Part shown: piece by piece, positions 34,765 through 42,178 of the stretch
Position numbering within the stretch: the first letter of the stretch is position 1
Layout: each line of letters starts with the position of its first letter
From: Alphaproteobacteria bacterium UBA1301
GTDB taxonomy: Bacteria; Pseudomonadota; Alphaproteobacteria; Micropepsales; Micropepsaceae
Reading direction: 5' to 3'
NCBI GenBank assembly: GCA_002307725.1
Contig: DBUB01000002.1
Location: 205,058 to 269,057 of the forward strand
Length of the DNA: 64,000 nt
The notes under the pieces: generated by a model
Seen by the model: the letters and a program-made list of their open reading frames with translations, nothing else
What the model was told of the DNA's origin: nothing
Databases searched by the model: none
Program-made: the position numbers and the translations under genes

Positions 34765-36522
34765 TTACTTCGCCGCGTGGCCTTTCAGGACCTCGGCAAG
34801 GCGTGGCATCAACTCGTCCCAATCGCCGAAGCTTGCCGGTGAGAAGGTGCGCGTCTTGCGATACCAGGGATAGTAGTCGGTGCCGAGTTGCGGCCAGCTA
34901 CGCCCGCCCGCGAGCAAGAACCAAGTCTCGGTACCGGCCGCAGCGGCAATCGCCGCGGACGCCGTTGGGGCGGAAATCATTAGGTCGATGTTGGCTGAAA
35001 GTGCTGCGTCTCCTTCCAGATCATTTTTGAGATCGAGACCTTCGATCTCTTCAATCTTGACGCCATGCTGCTCTTCCGCGCGCTTCATCTCTTCGGCGCA
35101 ATCGCCGTATTGCAGATTGATGAAGCGTATGCCCGGGGTTTTCAGCAGCGCTCCCCAACTATTGAGAGCGGAAAAATATTTTGCCCGCTTGACGTCGATG
35201 AACATCGAACGCCAGCAAATGCCGACTTTGAAGCCGGGGCCGCCGGCCGCCAGCCGTTCACGGATTTCTTCCACCCGTTTTGGATCAGGCTTGAGGAACG
35301 GCTCCCCCCGGAAAGCAGCGAGGTCCTTGCGCAGCCAGCCGAGCGGCGAGGCCATCCAGGCGTAATAATCCGGCTGGCCATCCTTGGTCGCGAACGGAAT
35401 GAAGCGAAGGTGCTTGTCGCCGTCCTTATCGCGCAGAATGCGGTCTTCGTAGCTGCCGACTTCGGCTTCGGGGTAGGAGCGCTGGAACAGGCTCACCAGC
35501 CTAGGGTCGACCGCGATCTGCAGCTTACCCGCCGGTCCGACGAGGCGCTGCACGTCCGACAGATACTCGGAAAACATGATCTCGTCGCCCAGGCCCTGTT
35601 CGCCCACGATCAAAACGCGTTTGCCCTCTACCGGCTCGCCGGTCCAATGGGGCGCCTCCACCATGTGATGGACATAAGCCCGGAATTGTTCGTCGCGGCG
35701 GCATTCGTGAGCACGAAAACCTTCTTCCAACTTCCCCATGCCGATCAGGCACAGGCTGCGCGAGTGATTGGTCTCGCGGATTTCGGCCGGGTCCACGACA
35801 TATTCGAGCGCCTTGTCATAGGCGGCGTTGGCCTCGTCGAGGCGGCCGAGATGCTGCAAGGCGTAACCGAGATTGTGATAGAAGCGGGCAAAGGTCGGCT
35901 CAAGCCGGATGGCTTCAGAATAGAACACCAAGCTCTCTTCGGCGCGGCCAGATTCGGCCAGTACGGTCGCCAGCGAATTCCACAGGATCGACTGGTTGGG
36001 CATGCGATAGATGGCGTTCTTCAGGGTCTCAATCGCAGCGTCGCGATCGCCCATTTCGCTCTGCACGGTGCCGAGATTGTTGTAGCCGAGCGGCGAATCC
36101 GGATTGGCGGCGATATAAAGACGGAACATCTTCGCCGCACCGTCGCGGAATTTCAGGTTCCAGGCCATCAGGCCGAGATTGATGAGGAGTTCGGGATCGT
36201 TCGGATCGAGTTCGAAGGCGCGCTCGTAGGTGACCAGGGCCTTATGCATATGACCCATGCGCTCCAGATACATGGCGAGGATATGGTAGGCCCTGGGGTT
36301 GGTGTCGTCGATTTCAGTAGCGCGCATCGCTGCCCGCCCTGCCCCGGCAAGATCGCCGCGTCGCCAAGCGCGCACGGCTCGGCGGATGTAACGATCCGAT
36401 TTGCCACGCGCTAACTCGGCGCCGAGCTCCTCCGACAAAGCTTCGAGTTTGGCCAGCGCTTCGAGCTTGGCGTCGACACCGGTGAGACCAAGCATGCCGG
36501 CGGCGGGAGCAACATTCGCCAT
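34765..36522 (-). CDS. TPR glycosyltransferase, FlmG-like (candidate flagellin glycosyltransferase)
   Basis: A 585-residue cytosolic protein. About 270 N-terminal residues form tetratricopeptide repeats (AYHILAMYLERMGHMHKAL, LLINLGLMAWNLKFRDGA, RFYHNLGYALQHLGRLDEA). The C-terminal domain has VLIVGEQGLGDEIMFSEYL, FKVGICWRSMF and SANIDLMISAPTASAAIAAAAG, the layout of Caulobacter FlmG, which attaches a nonulosonate to flagellin. It is divergent from flbT and 3.1 kb from the first of two pse genes, so flagellin is the likely substrate. That is an inference from architecture and position. Confidence 0.8.
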   Translation of the reverse strand: MANVAPAAGMLGLTGVDAKLEALAKLEALSEELGAELARGKSDRYIRRAVRAWRRGDLAGAGRAAMRATEIDDTNPRAYHILAMYLERMGHMHKALVTYERAFELDPNDPELLINLGLMAWNLKFRDGAAKMFRLYIAANPDSPLGYNNLGTVQSEMGDRDAAIETLKNAIYRMPNQSILWNSLATVLAESGRAEESLVFYSEAIRLEPTFARFYHNLGYALQHLGRLDEANAAYDKALEYVVDPAEIRETNHSRSLCLIGMGKLEEGFRAHECRRDEQFRAYVHHMVEAPHWTGEPVEGKRVLIVGEQGLGDEIMFSEYLSDVQRLVGPAGKLQIAVDPRLVSLFQRSYPEAEVGSYEDRILRDKDGDKHLRFIPFATKDGQPDYYAWMASPLGWLRKDLAAFRGEPFLKPDPKRVEEIRERLAAGGPGFKVGICWRSMFIDVKRAKYFSALNSWGALLKTPGIRFINLQYGDCAEEMKRAEEQHGVKIEEIEGLDLKNDLEGDAALSANIDLMISAPTASAAIAAAAGTETWFLLAGGRSWPQLGTDYYPWYRKTRTFSPASFGDWDELMPRLAEVLKGHAAK

Positions 36523-36661
36523 TCGCCCGGACCCTCAATAATTCCGGGCTGATAAGAGCCGAGTTTTACTTAAGCGGTGGTGAATGCGATTGCTCGATTT
36601 CGAAGAGAATTTCTTAACTCTGGACTTCCTAGAATGGCGTCACCTGCACAGGGAGTCATGG

Positions 36662-37087
36662 ATGCCTCTGAAGCTTTCCCTCAAACCGGGCGAAAAGTTC
36701 GTTATCAACGGTGCCGTTCTGACCAACGGCGAAAAGCGTGCCTGCCTGATCGTGCAAAACAAGGCATGTCTCTTGCGTGAGAAAGACATCATGCAGCCGG
36801 AAGAGGCGACCACGCCAGCAAGGCGGATCTACCTTCCGATCATGATGATGTACCTGGATGGAGACGGAAACGACCAATACTACAACGATTTTGCCCTTCG
36901 CATGACCGAGTTCATGAGCGCGATCAAGGATCGCAATGCCCTGGTCACATGCGTCGAGATAAGTCGGGAAGTAATGAGCGGCTCCTACTACCGGGCGCTA
37001 ATGCAATGCAGGAAATTGTTCGAATTCGAACGGGAGCGGCTGAGTTATGACCCTCAAAGCATATCAAAACACGCAGCAAATTACTGA
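36662..37087 (+). CDS. flbT: Flagellar biosynthesis repressor FlbT
   Basis: A 141-residue RNA-binding regulator. In Caulobacter FlbT binds the 5' leader of flagellin mRNA and promotes its decay until the hook is complete. The ATG at 36662 is the start of MPLKLSLKPGEKFVINGAVL; an overlapping ATG four bases upstream is out of frame. AGGGAG precedes it. It overlaps flaF by 41 bases, so the two proteins are translationally linked, as in other Alphaproteobacteria. Confidence 0.92.
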   Translation: MPLKLSLKPGEKFVINGAVLTNGEKRACLIVQNKACLLREKDIMQPEEATTPARRIYLPIMMMYLDGDGNDQYYNDFALRMTEFMSAIKDRNALVTCVEISREVMSGSYYRALMQCRKLFEFERERLSYDPQSISKHAANY

Positions 37088-37397
37088 GAATTCACGCGAA
37101 ACCGAGTACCGGCTGTTCGGCCAGGTGACCGGTGCTCTGATCTCGGCCCAGCGCGAAGGCCGCTCCGGCGGCCCCTTGTGCGAGGCGATTGATTGGAATC
37201 GCAAGATGTGGCGTTTGCTGGCGGCTGATTGCCTTGACCAACACAATAGGCTTCCTGACGGCGTCCGGGCCAATATCGTCTCGTTGTCGCTGTTCGTGAC
37301 CCGCTATTCCAAGGACGTCATGCGCAAAGGTGCGCCGCTCGAACCGTTGATCGAGATCAATCGTTCCATCATGCAGGGCCTGCAAGGCGCCGCGTGA
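37047..37397 (+). CDS. flaF: Flagellar biosynthesis regulator FlaF
   Basis: A 116-residue protein required for flagellin export or translation and acting opposite FlbT. Key features are the N-terminal YQNTQQITENSRETEYRLF and the C-terminal IEINRSIMQGLQG. It overlaps the end of flbT by 41 bases and is followed by a strong terminator at 37422, so flbT-flaF is a closed unit separate from the flagellin genes. Confidence 0.93.
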   Translation: MTLKAYQNTQQITENSRETEYRLFGQVTGALISAQREGRSGGPLCEAIDWNRKMWRLLAADCLDQHNRLPDGVRANIVSLSLFVTRYSKDVMRKGAPLEPLIEINRSIMQGLQGAA

Positions 37398-37421
37398 GAA
37401 CCTATTTGAGGGCGTGTTTTG

Positions 37422-37456
37422 AAGAGGCCAGAGGCAACTCTGGCCTCTTATTTTTT
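37422..37456 (+). terminator. Rho-independent terminator after flaF
   Basis: A 12-base perfect stem AAGAGGCCAGAG / CTCTGGCCTCTT with a GCAA tetraloop (37422-37433 with 37438-37449), followed by ATTTTTT. The U-tract then runs into TTGCCGGTCGGCAA (37455-37468), a palindromic version of the half-site found upstream of the second flagellin. Confidence 0.93.
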
Positions 37457-37542
37457 GCCGGTCGGCAATATTTACCATCCGGTGGAATCAGCCCCTTAGC
37501 GGCTTTTTCTTTGTTTACAGCGCATTAGCGGCAGGAATCGAC

Positions 37543-37557
37543 TGGCACGGCGGTTGC
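37543..37557 (+). promoter_or_regulatory. Sigma-54 promoter of the first flagellin gene
   Basis: TGGCACG-N4-TTGC matches the sigma-54 consensus (GG at 37544-37545, GC at 37556-37557, ten bases apart). The predicted start, 12 bases on, is the G of GTGGGGC at 37569, 61 bases before the flagellin ATG. Confidence 0.92.
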
Positions 37558-37629
37558 GATGGCTTGGAGTGGGGCGGAGAGCCTCATGGAAAGAACCGAC
37601 GTCCCAACGACGGAAGTGGAGAACACACT

Positions 37630-38457
37630 ATGCTGAGCGTCAACACCAACACCGGCGCAATGATTGCGCTGCAGTATCTCAACACTACCCAAGGCCAGAT
37701 GTCGCAGACGCAGTCGGCGATCAGCACAGGTCTAAAAGTTGCTTCCGCCAAGGATGATGGTGCCACCTATGCCATCGCCCAAAATATGCGCGGTGATGTT
37801 GCGGGCTATCAGTCCGTCTCCGACAGCTTGAACCGCGGTATTTCTGCCGTGGATACGGCCATGTCGGCTGGTCAGTCGATCTCCGATCTGCTGATCCAGA
37901 TGAAGGCAAAGGCTCTCTCGGCCGCCGATAAGTCGATTGATACGGCGTCCCGCGCGGCCTTGAACAATGACTTTACGGCTCTGCGTGATCAAATCCAGTC
38001 GATCGTCGATAACGCCTCGTTCAACGGGTTCAACCTGATCAAGAGCAGCGCGTCCGACATCACGGCTCTGGCTTCGTCCGACGGCTCGAAGAAGATCACC
38101 GTCGCAGCGCAAGATTTGTCGCTCGGCGGTACCAATATGAGTGGTATCGGCTCGACCGGTAATGTCTCGTCGCAGACATCTGCGTCGTCGATGGTCGCTT
38201 CGGTCCAGACCGCGTTGACCAACGTCAACAAAGCATTAGCCTCGTTGTCGTCTGGTGCAAAGAAATACTCGATCCAGCTCGACTTCACCTCGAAACTGTC
38301 CGACACCCTGACCAGTGGTATCGGCAACCTGGTGGATGCGGACATGGCCGAGGAAAGCGCCAAGCTGACCGCGTTGCAGACCAAGCAGCAGCTCGGCGTG
38401 CAGGCGCTGTCGATCGCCAATTCTTCGCCGTCAACGATCCTGTCGCTGTTCCAATAA
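37630..38457 (+). CDS. Flagellin (copy 1)
   Basis: Filament subunit, 275 residues, short as in Caulobacter. The N-terminus MLSVNTNTGAMIALQYLNTT and the C-terminus LQTKQQLGVQALSIANSS followed by PSTILSLFQ form the polymerisation domains; the centre is a Ser/Thr-rich surface domain, a plausible glycosylation site. The ATG at 37630 follows GTGGAG. After roughly codon 63 its DNA is nearly identical to copy 2. It has its own sigma-54 promoter and a terminator at 38482. FlbT may act on its ~60-base leader. Confidence 0.96.
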   Translation: MLSVNTNTGAMIALQYLNTTQGQMSQTQSAISTGLKVASAKDDGATYAIAQNMRGDVAGYQSVSDSLNRGISAVDTAMSAGQSISDLLIQMKAKALSAADKSIDTASRAALNNDFTALRDQIQSIVDNASFNGFNLIKSSASDITALASSDGSKKITVAAQDLSLGGTNMSGIGSTGNVSSQTSASSMVASVQTALTNVNKALASLSSGAKKYSIQLDFTSKLSDTLTSGIGNLVDADMAEESAKLTALQTKQQLGVQALSIANSSPSTILSLFQ

Positions 38458-38481
38458 GAACTTCCATAGCGTAAGAGAAAC

Positions 38482-38519
38482 AACGGCGCGGGACTTTGTT
38501 CCGCGCCGTTCCATTTTTT
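38482..38519 (+). terminator. Rho-independent terminator after flagellin copy 1
   Basis: Ten-base perfect stem AACGGCGCGG / CCGCGCCGTT (38482-38491 with 38501-38510), a nine-base loop, then CCATTTTTT. Confidence 0.9.
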
Positions 38520-38576
38520 GGCGTTCCCCTTGTACCCTCCGCGCGCGACCTTTCGCACGCCCGCGCCCAGAAATCA

Positions 38577-38666
38577 CCCGGCAAGAAATTCCTTATCCTC
38601 GGCAAAAATTGCCGGGTCCTGGCAAGAACTGCCCGGCAAAATCGGCATGCCGGCAAAGTTGCGCCG
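38577..38666 (+). promoter_or_regulatory. Cluster of CGGCAA...TTGCCG sites upstream of flagellin 2 (FlbD/ftr-like enhancer)
   Basis: Within 90 bases are CCCGGCAAGAAATT (38577-38590), the perfect palindrome CGGCAAAAATTGCCG (38600-38614), GGCAAGAACTGCC (38621-38633), and CGGCAAAGTTGCGCCG (38651-38666). The cluster lies 60-150 bases upstream of the sigma-54 promoter, where an enhancer-binding protein would sit. It resembles FlbD ftr elements of Caulobacter; no binding has been shown. Confidence 0.7.
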
Positions 38667-38724
38667 AAGCGTTTTCGTAAATGGTGGCTCCCAAAAGAAC
38701 GTTAGCGAGTTCCTAAGCGCGGCC

Positions 38725-38739
38725 CGGCACGTTCGTTGC
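38725..38739 (+). promoter_or_regulatory. Sigma-54 promoter of the second flagellin gene
   Basis: CGGCACG-N4-TTGC, with GG and GC spaced exactly as in the first promoter. The predicted start is the G of GTGGGGC at 38751, 11 bases after the TTGC, identical to the spacing of copy 1. Confidence 0.9.
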
Positions 38740-38812
38740 GATACCAGCGTGTGGGGCAAAAAGCTCCTTTGAGCATAACGCTCGTGAAAACGCCAGAACG
38801 GAGACCAGTACA

Positions 38813-39643
38813 ATGACTCTTAGCGTCAACACCAACAATGGTGCCATGACCGCGCTGCAGTATCTTTCGCAGACGCAGGCGGACATGTCCCAGACCCAGT
38901 CCGCCATCAGCACGGGCATGAAAGTCGCTTCTGCGAAGGACGACGGCGCCACTTACGCCATCGCCCAGAACATGCGCGGCACAGTGTCCGCCTACAGTGC
39001 CGTTTCCGACAGCTTGAACCGCGGTATTTCTGCCGTGGATACGGCCATGTCGGCTGGTCAGTCGATCTCCGATCTGCTGATCCAGATGAAGGCAAAGGCT
39101 CTCTCGGCCGCCGATAAGTCGATTGATACGGCGTCCCGCGCGGCCTTGAACAATGACTTTACGGCTCTGCGTGATCAGATCCAGTCGATCGTCGATAACG
39201 CTTCGTTCAACGGGTTCAACCTGATCAAGAGCAGCGCGACCGACATCACGGCTCTGGCTTCGTCCGACGGCTCGAAGAAGATCACCGTCGCGGCGCAAGA
39301 CTTGTCGCTCGGCGGTACCAATATGAGTGGTATCGGCTCGACCGGTAATGTCTCGTCGCAGACATCTGCGTCGTCGATGGTCGCTTCGGTCCAGACCGCA
39401 TTGACCAACGTCAACAAAGCGTTGGCCTCGTTCTCGTCTGGTGCAAAGAAGTACTCGATCCAGCTCGACTTCACCTCGAAGCTGTCCGACACTCTGACCA
39501 GTGGTATCGGCAATCTGGTGGATGCGGACATGGCCGAGGAAAGCGCCAAGCTGACCTCGCTGCAGACCAAGCAGCAGCTCGGCGTGCAGGCGCTGTCGAT
39601 CGCCAATTCTTCGCCGTCAGTCGTTTTGTCTCTGTTCCAGTAA
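38813..39643 (+). CDS. Flagellin (copy 2)
   Basis: Filament subunit of 276 residues. The first ~63 codons differ clearly from copy 1 (for example MTLSVNTNNGAM against MLSVNTNTGAM), but from 39005 on the two share a 170-base stretch without a mismatch and only a handful of scattered differences to the stop. Own sigma-54 promoter and upstream enhancer-like sites. The leader also begins GTGGGGC-N4-AGC. It ends just before a terminator and the convergent pseC. Confidence 0.96.
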   Translation: MTLSVNTNNGAMTALQYLSQTQADMSQTQSAISTGMKVASAKDDGATYAIAQNMRGTVSAYSAVSDSLNRGISAVDTAMSAGQSISDLLIQMKAKALSAADKSIDTASRAALNNDFTALRDQIQSIVDNASFNGFNLIKSSATDITALASSDGSKKITVAAQDLSLGGTNMSGIGSTGNVSSQTSASSMVASVQTALTNVNKALASFSSGAKKYSIQLDFTSKLSDTLTSGIGNLVDADMAEESAKLTSLQTKQQLGVQALSIANSSPSVVLSLFQ

Positions 39644-39748
39644 GGCTCTCTTGCAACGGTGGGCGCATCCGCGTCCGCCGTTGTCTTCCGCTGATGGAGG
39701 CAAAGCGCCTCCTTCCCCGGGGCGTGGGTTGGGGTTTCAAAAAGAAGG

Positions 39749-39784
39749 GGCGGTCGAAGACACATCTTCGGCCGCCTCTCTTTT
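39749..39784. terminator. Terminator between flagellin 2 and pseC
   Basis: Stem GGCGG-T-CGAAGA / TCTTCG-G-CCGCC (39749-39760 with 39765-39776) with one mismatch and a CACA loop, then TCTCTTTT. It probably serves the plus-strand flagellin and, being palindromic, the convergent pseC. Confidence 0.75.
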
Positions 39785-39806
39785 GCGTTCTTGGGTTTGC
39801 GTCAGA

Positions 39807-41030
39807 TCAGAGACGCAGGACGCGCCGCAGCGCTTCGATCACGCGCGCGACGTCGCTGAGCGCCATCGCGGCGAAGAACGGCAGGCTGAGCGCGCGCGCG
39901 TAATAGCGGTCGGCGCCAGGAAGTTCGAGTTGTCCGTAGCGCTCGGCATAATAGCGCTGGCGGTGTACCGGATAGTAATGCACTTGGGTACCAATGCCTT
40001 CCGCATGCAGCCGCGCCATCACTTCGGCTCTGCTCTGTCCGCAGGCCTTGAAGTCGATCAACACGGGATAGAGATGCAGCGTCGGCAGGCAGTCAGTGTG
40101 CGCCACCGGTTTCAGGATCGGGGCGAGCGGCGCCAGCATCGCATCATAGGCGGCGGCAAGCGCCCGTCGGCGGGCGGTAAATCGCGTCAGCTTGGCGAGT
40201 TGCGAGAGGCCCAAAGCGCATTGAATGTCGGTGATGCGCCAGTTAAAGCCCGGCTCGACCAATTCGTAATACCAGGGGTGAGCATGACCGGAATGATCGA
40301 AGGCGTCTTGTTCGGTTTCAAACGCGGACGCCTCGCGTGTCATGCCGTGATTGCGATAAAGGCGCAGCGTCTCGTCCAGTTTGGAATCGTTGGTCGTGAC
40401 CGCGCCGCCCTCACCCATGGTCACGGTCTTGACCGGATGGAACGAGAAAACGGTCATGTCGGAAAGCGCATTTTCACCCACCAGCTTCTCAGCGCCACCG
40501 AGGCGGTAGCTGGTACCGAGGGCGTGACAGCCGTCGTCGACGATTCGTATGCCGTGGCGCCGCGCGATTTCGTGGATCGTTTCGACCGGACCGCATTGAC
40601 CGTTGAGATGGACATTGAACACCGCGTCGGCGTGGCCGCTGCGCGCAATCGCTTTTTCGAGATCTTCGGCCCGCATCAGGCCCGAGTTGGGATCAACGTC
40701 GGCAAAGACGATTTCGGCACCGGCGAGATGCGGTGCGGAGGCGGTGGCCAAAAACGTGATCGACGGCACGATGACTTTGCTACCGGGGCCAAGGCCTAGC
40801 GCCTTCGCCGCCAAGTAGAGCGCCGCGGTGCCATTCGAGCACACCACAGCGTGGTCCGCGCGCACGGCAGCGGCGAACGCGGATTCAAACCGCGAAACCA
40901 GGGGACCAGTGGTGAGATAATCGCCGCGCAAAGCGGCCGCCACCGCTGCGATGTCGTCGTCCTCGATGGTCTGCCGTCCGTAGGGAAGGAACGACGGTGT
41001 TCCATCGGCCTTGGGCAGTGGTGCGGTCAT
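39807..41030 (-). CDS. pseC: UDP-4-amino-4,6-dideoxy-N-acetyl-beta-L-altrosamine transaminase (PseC-like)
   Basis: DegT/DnrJ-type PLP aminotransferase of nonulosonate synthesis, 407 residues. Hallmarks: LPYGRQTIEDDDIAAVAAALRGDYLTTGP, SFHPVKTVTMGEGGAV with the PLP lysine, EPGFNWRITDIQCALGLSQL and QVHYYPVHRQRYYAE. It is the last gene of the flagellin-glycan operon and overlaps pseB by four bases. In the known route it acts on the 4-keto sugar made by PseB. Confidence 0.93.
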   Translation of the reverse strand: MTAPLPKADGTPSFLPYGRQTIEDDDIAAVAAALRGDYLTTGPLVSRFESAFAAAVRADHAVVCSNGTAALYLAAKALGLGPGSKVIVPSITFLATASAPHLAGAEIVFADVDPNSGLMRAEDLEKAIARSGHADAVFNVHLNGQCGPVETIHEIARRHGIRIVDDGCHALGTSYRLGGAEKLVGENALSDMTVFSFHPVKTVTMGEGGAVTTNDSKLDETLRLYRNHGMTREASAFETEQDAFDHSGHAHPWYYELVEPGFNWRITDIQCALGLSQLAKLTRFTARRRALAAAYDAMLAPLAPILKPVAHTDCLPTLHLYPVLIDFKACGQSRAEVMARLHAEGIGTQVHYYPVHRQRYYAERYGQLELPGADRYYARALSLPFFAAMALSDVARVIEALRRVLRL

Positions 41031-42139
41031 GCGTAGGCCTGCGCCAGAAGCTGTTGCAGGCCGCGGGCGTCGAGCTGCTCGGGATTGTTGTCGCTCGAAT
41101 AGGCGAAGCCCTCCGCCACCGGCTGGGCGCCGCGATTGAGATAGGCGTCGCGCAGATCGGCGGCGAAACTCGCCAGAATCACATAGCGGTCGTCGAGTTC
41201 CAGCGTCCAGTGCGAATCGTCGGCCGGAATCATGGTCTCGTGCAGCTTTTCGCCGGGTCGGATGCCGACGATTTTCTGTGGCAGGTGCGGACCCAAAAGG
41301 GTGGCCAAGCCAGTGATGGTGGTGGACGGAATCTTGGGTACGAAGATTTCGCCGCCCTTTGCCATTTCCATCGACGACAAGACGAGGTTCACGCCTTGCG
41401 TCAGCGTGATCCAGAAACGGGTCATGCGCGCATCGGTGACCGGCAGTTCGAGGGCGCCCGATTCCGCAAGCTGCTTGAAGAAGGGAACGACCGAGCCGCG
41501 CGAACCGAACACATTGCCGTAGCGCACGACCGCGAAACGCGTACCGTCGGCACCTGCCAGATTATTGGCGGCGACGAAGATTTTGTCGGACGCGAGTTTC
41601 GAGGCGCCGTACAGATTGACCGGATTGGCCGCCTTGTCGGTGGAAAGTGCGATCACTTTCTTCACGTTGTTGCGCAGCGCGGCGTAGACGATGTTTTCGG
41701 CACCCAAGACGTTGGTACGGATACATTCAAATGGATTGTATTCGGCCGCCGGAACCTGCTTCAGCGCCGCGGCATGCACGACGTAATCGACCTTGCTCAT
41801 CGCCAGTTCGAGGCGGTCGCGATCGCGCACGTCGCCGATGAAGAAGCGCATGCAGCGGTATTGCTCATGCGGGAACCGCTGCTGCATTTCGTATTGCTTG
41901 AGCTCGTCGCGCGAATAGATAATCAGGCGGCGGGGCTTGTATTGGCCGAGGATCGTCTTGACGAAGTGGTTGCCGAACGATCCCGTGCCGCCGGTGACCA
42001 GAACGTCCTTGTCGTTCAGATCGAGCCAGGGCTGGGAGAAATCGCGCAGCTCCGAGTGCAGGGTTTCCCCGTCGGCATTGGTGCCGCCATCAAGAAAGAT
42101 TTTTTTTGCCCGCTGGGCCATGGAACTACCGTTGATCAT
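41027..42139 (-). CDS. pseB: UDP-N-acetylglucosamine 4,6-dehydratase, inverting (PseB-like)
   Basis: First enzyme of pseudaminic-acid type synthesis, 370 residues (about 40 more than usual; the leader before LNDKDVLVTGGTGSFG is extra, and the true start may be later). Rossmann motif GGTGSFG, LKQVPAAEYNPFE and catalytic STDKAANPVNLYGASK are all present, the Asp-Lys pair being diagnostic of FlaA1/PseB. The gap to the upstream GH57-like stop is 39 bases. Confidence 0.92.
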   Translation of the reverse strand: MINGSSMAQRAKKIFLDGGTNADGETLHSELRDFSQPWLDLNDKDVLVTGGTGSFGNHFVKTILGQYKPRRLIIYSRDELKQYEMQQRFPHEQYRCMRFFIGDVRDRDRLELAMSKVDYVVHAAALKQVPAAEYNPFECIRTNVLGAENIVYAALRNNVKKVIALSTDKAANPVNLYGASKLASDKIFVAANNLAGADGTRFAVVRYGNVFGSRGSVVPFFKQLAESGALELPVTDARMTRFWITLTQGVNLVLSSMEMAKGGEIFVPKIPSTTITGLATLLGPHLPQKIVGIRPGEKLHETMIPADDSHWTLELDDRYVILASFAADLRDAYLNRGAQPVAEGFAYSSDNNPEQLDARGLQQLLAQAYA

Positions 42140-42178
42140 GTCGATGCCAATCGTTGCAGAACGCGGTTAACAAGTGGC

